Source of the DNA: an uncultured Bacteroidales bacterium
GTDB taxonomy: Bacteria; Bacteroidota; Bacteroidia; Bacteroidales; Paludibacteraceae
DNA length: 64,000 nt
NCBI GenBank assembly: GCA_937907165.1
Contig: CALCUH010000034.1
Coordinates: forward strand, 20,093 to 84,092
Reading direction: 5' to 3'
Part shown: positions 61,905-64,000 of the stretch, one piece after another
Position numbering within the stretch: the stretch's first letter is position 1
Layout: the number at the start of each line of letters is the position of its first letter
The notes under the pieces: generated by a model
What the model saw: only the letters and a program-made list of their open reading frames with translations
The model's database searches: none
Told to the model about the DNA's origin: nothing
Position numbers and translations under genes: made by a program

Positions 61905-62852
61905 ATGAAGATTTTAGGAACAGGAAGCGCAATTCCGAACAAGGAAGTGACAAATGAAATGCTTACGAAATTCTTGGACACAAGCGACGAGTGGATATCC
62001 ACCCGCACAGGAATCAGAAGCAGAAGGGTGCTCTCTTCAGGAGAATGCATCACCGATTTAGCCATTCAAGCGGCACGCGAAGCGTTGGAAAACGCCCGTA
62101 TGGACGTCTCCGAATTGGACTATATCATTTGCCACAACGTGATGAACGACCAAAAAACCCCCGCTTTGGCTTGCGTCATCCAAGGTGCCATCCAAGCGCA
62201 ATGTCCGTGCGTGGACATGAACGGCGCCTGCACAGGCTACATTTTCGCATTAGACTTCGCCAATAGTCTAATGAAATCAGGGCGGGCGAACAAAATTCTG
62301 ATCGTTTGCGCAGAGGAAATGAGCAAACTGACTGATTGGGAAAGGAGAGAGAGCTGCGTACTCTTCGGAGACGGAGCGGGTGCTACCATCGTGTCGAGCG
62401 ACGGATACGACTGCAAAATCAGTCTGACCACCCACTACAGCGATGCGCTCTTCTGCAAGTCGGAGAAAAGCGACACCCCCTTCAAAAAAGAGGAAGAGGC
62501 GTATGCGAGACTGACGATGAAAGGACGAGACGTATTCAAATTAGCGGTTCAAAACTCCGCCAATGACATACTTTCCGTATTAGGGGAGGCAGGAATAACA
62601 GCAGACGAGGTAGACTATTTCCTACTGCACCAAGCCAATCTTCGGATTCTGGATTCGATACGGAACCAGATGAATCAGCCTGAAGAAAAATTCCCCCACA
62701 ACATCGAACGAAGAGGGAACACCTCGTCAGCGAGCATACCTCTCCTTTTGGACGAAATGAACAAAAAAGAGAAACTAAAGCGAGGGGATACTTTGGTATT
62801 CAGCGCTTTCGGAGCGGGCTTTTCCTCTGGTGCCTGTCTGCTGAAATGGTAA
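61905..62852 (+). CDS. fabH: Beta-ketoacyl-ACP synthase III
   Basis: 315-residue thiolase-fold enzyme that condenses an acyl-CoA with malonyl-ACP to start fatty acid synthesis. The catalytic triad is in place: Cys in NGACTGYIFAL (about residue 108), His in LLHQANLRI (about 243) and Asn in RRGNTSSASIP (about 274). A GTGS start and FGAGFSSGA end fit the family. It leads fabK (33 bases) and fabF. A second fabH elsewhere is possible, so a secondary-product role is not excluded. Confidence 0.92.
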   Translation: MKILGTGSAIPNKEVTNEMLTKFLDTSDEWISTRTGIRSRRVLSSGECITDLAIQAAREALENARMDVSELDYIICHNVMNDQKTPALACVIQGAIQAQCPCVDMNGACTGYIFALDFANSLMKSGRANKILIVCAEEMSKLTDWERRESCVLFGDGAGATIVSSDGYDCKISLTTHYSDALFCKSEKSDTPFKKEEEAYARLTMKGRDVFKLAVQNSANDILSVLGEAGITADEVDYFLLHQANLRILDSIRNQMNQPEEKFPHNIERRGNTSSASIPLLLDEMNKKEKLKRGDTLVFSAFGAGFSSGACLLKW

Positions 62853-62885
62853 ATTAACAACGACAAAAACAAAAGAGATAGATAT

Positions 62886-63833
62886 ATGATTTCAAGTAAG
62901 ATTTGTGATTTAATCGGTATCAAATACCCGATTTTTCAAGGTGGCATGGCATGGATTTCAGATGCCAAATTAGCAAGCGCAGTATCTGAGGCAGGCGGAT
63001 TAGGCATCATATCCGCCATGAACGCCAATGCAGAATACGTCAGGGAAGAAATCCGCGCCTGCAAGAAACTGACAAACAAGCCATTCGGTGTAAACATCAT
63101 GCTTCAAAGTCCGTTTGCAGACGAGGTGGCGAAAGTGGTTGTCGAAGAGGGAGTCGCAGTGGTCACCACCGGTGCGGGAAGTCCGTCAAAATACATGAAA
63201 GAGTGGTTGGACGCAGGCATCAAAGTAGTGCCGGTCGTAGCATCCGCCGCATTCGCCGTACTTATGGAGAGGGTAGGTGCCAGTGCGGTTGTGGCAGAAG
63301 GTTGTGAATCAGGCGGTCACATCGGTGAGTTGAACACGATGGCTTTGGTGCCGCAAGTATGTGACGCCGTAAAAATTCCAGTCCTCGCGGCGGTCGGTAT
63401 CGGAGACGGAAGAGGATTGGCAGCCGCACTTATGCTGGGCGCAGAAGGCGTGCAATGCGGAACATGTTTCTTGGTAGCTGACGAATGCAAGGTTTGCCAA
63501 ACCTACAAGGAGAAAATCATATCCGCAAGCGATACGGGAACCATCGTCACCGGGAAACGATTCGGGCATCCCGTACGTTCCCTCAAAACACCTTTCTCGA
63601 AGAAATTCGCCGACATGGAAAAAGACGTGAATATTCCTGACGAGGAAATACTCGAATTCGGGGCCGGCTCACTAAAGAAAGCAGTGGTAGACGGAGACTT
63701 GAAAGGAGGATCCTTCATGGCGGGACAAATAGCGGGGCTAGTCAAAGAGCAACGTCCAGCCCAAGCGATTGTGGAATCAATGGTGAACGAAGCAGAAGCA
63801 CTACTTTCAAAAGCCTCAAACAGAACGAAATAA
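62886..63833 (+). CDS. fabK: Enoyl-ACP reductase, FabK type (FMN-dependent)
   Basis: 315-residue TIM-barrel flavoprotein of the nitronate monooxygenase/FabK family, the last reductive step of the fatty acid cycle in organisms without FabI. Motifs: YPIFQGGMAWIS, SEAGGLGIISA, KPFGVNIML, VVAEGCESGGHIG (FMN and catalytic region) and AVGIGDGRGLAAALMLGAEGVQCGT. Its position between fabH and fabF supports FabK over a nitronate monooxygenase. It is 4 bases before fabF. Confidence 0.88.
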   Translation: MISSKICDLIGIKYPIFQGGMAWISDAKLASAVSEAGGLGIISAMNANAEYVREEIRACKKLTNKPFGVNIMLQSPFADEVAKVVVEEGVAVVTTGAGSPSKYMKEWLDAGIKVVPVVASAAFAVLMERVGASAVVAEGCESGGHIGELNTMALVPQVCDAVKIPVLAAVGIGDGRGLAAALMLGAEGVQCGTCFLVADECKVCQTYKEKIISASDTGTIVTGKRFGHPVRSLKTPFSKKFADMEKDVNIPDEEILEFGAGSLKKAVVDGDLKGGSFMAGQIAGLVKEQRPAQAIVESMVNEAEALLSKASNRTK

Positions 63834-63837
63834 CACA

Positions 63838-64000
63838 ATGAGAAGAGTAGTCATCACAGGAATGGGAGTCATATCCCCAATAGGGAGTGACCTGACCACC
63901 TTTTGGAACAACCTGAAGGGGGGAATCTGCGGCATCGATTTCATCCAAAGTTTCGACACCACCGACATGGAAGTGAAAATAGCAGGGGAAGTGAAAGGAT
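63838..64000 (+). CDS. fabF: Beta-ketoacyl-ACP synthase II, N-terminal fragment (cut by window edge)
   Basis: The first 54 codons run to the window end. The N-terminus MRRVVITGMGVISPIG followed by FWNNLKGGICGIDFI and a FDTTDMEVKIAGEVK segment is typical of FabF/KAS II, the condensing enzyme of chain elongation. The active-site Cys lies beyond the window. It follows fabK by 4 bases. Confidence 0.9.
   Translation, partial: MRRVVITGMGVISPIGSDLTTFWNNLKGGICGIDFIQSFDTTDMEVKIAGEVKG

Overview
The window is chromosomal DNA from a member of the Bacteroidota, most likely the order Bacteroidales. Four things support this: many promoters of the Bacteroidetes type (TAnnTTTG at -7, several with TTG about 20 bases upstream); a type IX secretion (T9SS) gene, porQ, together with two giant proteins ending in T9SS sorting domains; lineage-typical families (DUF4295 behind rpmB-rpmG, DUF4924, DUF4783, a small RRM protein); and a FabK-type enoyl-ACP reductase. 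No transposase, integrase, phage gene or CRISPR array was seen. Most of the window is ordinary core genome.

Layout. 1-1.6 kb: 5' end of murB, an RRM RNA-binding protein and an acyl-ACP thioesterase. 1.8-8.6 kb: one tight + strand operon (DUF1846, MlaE/MlaF-type ABC transporter, small membrane protein, mutL, S4 protein, WG-repeat protein, DUF4924). 8.6-13.1 kb: hemolysin III-like protein, AlkD-like protein, tRNA-His, an AmpG-like carrier with an inserted extracytoplasmic domain, and an SDR enzyme. 13.2-24.7 kb: a giant HYR-repeat protein with a gliding-motility-type C-terminal sorting domain. 25.0-29.9 kb: a minus strand operon porQ-cmk-ispH-pfkA-glucosaminidase-SGNH-like protein, preceded by a 1246-residue sensor kinase. 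33.9-38.5 kb: TSCPD protein, aroC, SlyD-like FKBP, PagL-like outer membrane protein, pncC and the rpmB-rpmG-DUF4295 operon. 38.9-49.5 kb: a second giant secreted protein with LamG domains and a type A sorting domain. 49.9-53.6 kb: fabD, a lipoprotein nuclease, nadC, DUF4783 and rlmH.

54-60.8 kb is the unusual part: eight co-directional genes behind a 366-base AT-rich leader with a good promoter. Six encode paralogous proteins that I recognise as DUF2589-like. They share an N-terminal IGxPLxAxxxAQ-type block, a central PxxxxxPxPxxxI block and a MPAGxxxxL block, but carry different inserts and tails: Ig-like tails, a Gln/Gly/Thr tandem repeat, a coiled coil with a C-terminal domain shaped like the ribosomal L7/L12 C-terminal domain, and a disordered tail with three copies of a short hydrophobic motif. 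The other two encode a double-CxxC mini zinc ribbon and a DxD glycosyltransferase-like protein. A perfect 15-bp hairpin with a GAAA loop splits the operon. None of the products has a signal peptide. This looks like a multi-subunit cytoplasmic assembly of unknown function. A convergent membrane-anchored LytTR regulator follows, and then a fatty-acid synthesis operon (fabH-fabK-fabF) runs off the window end.
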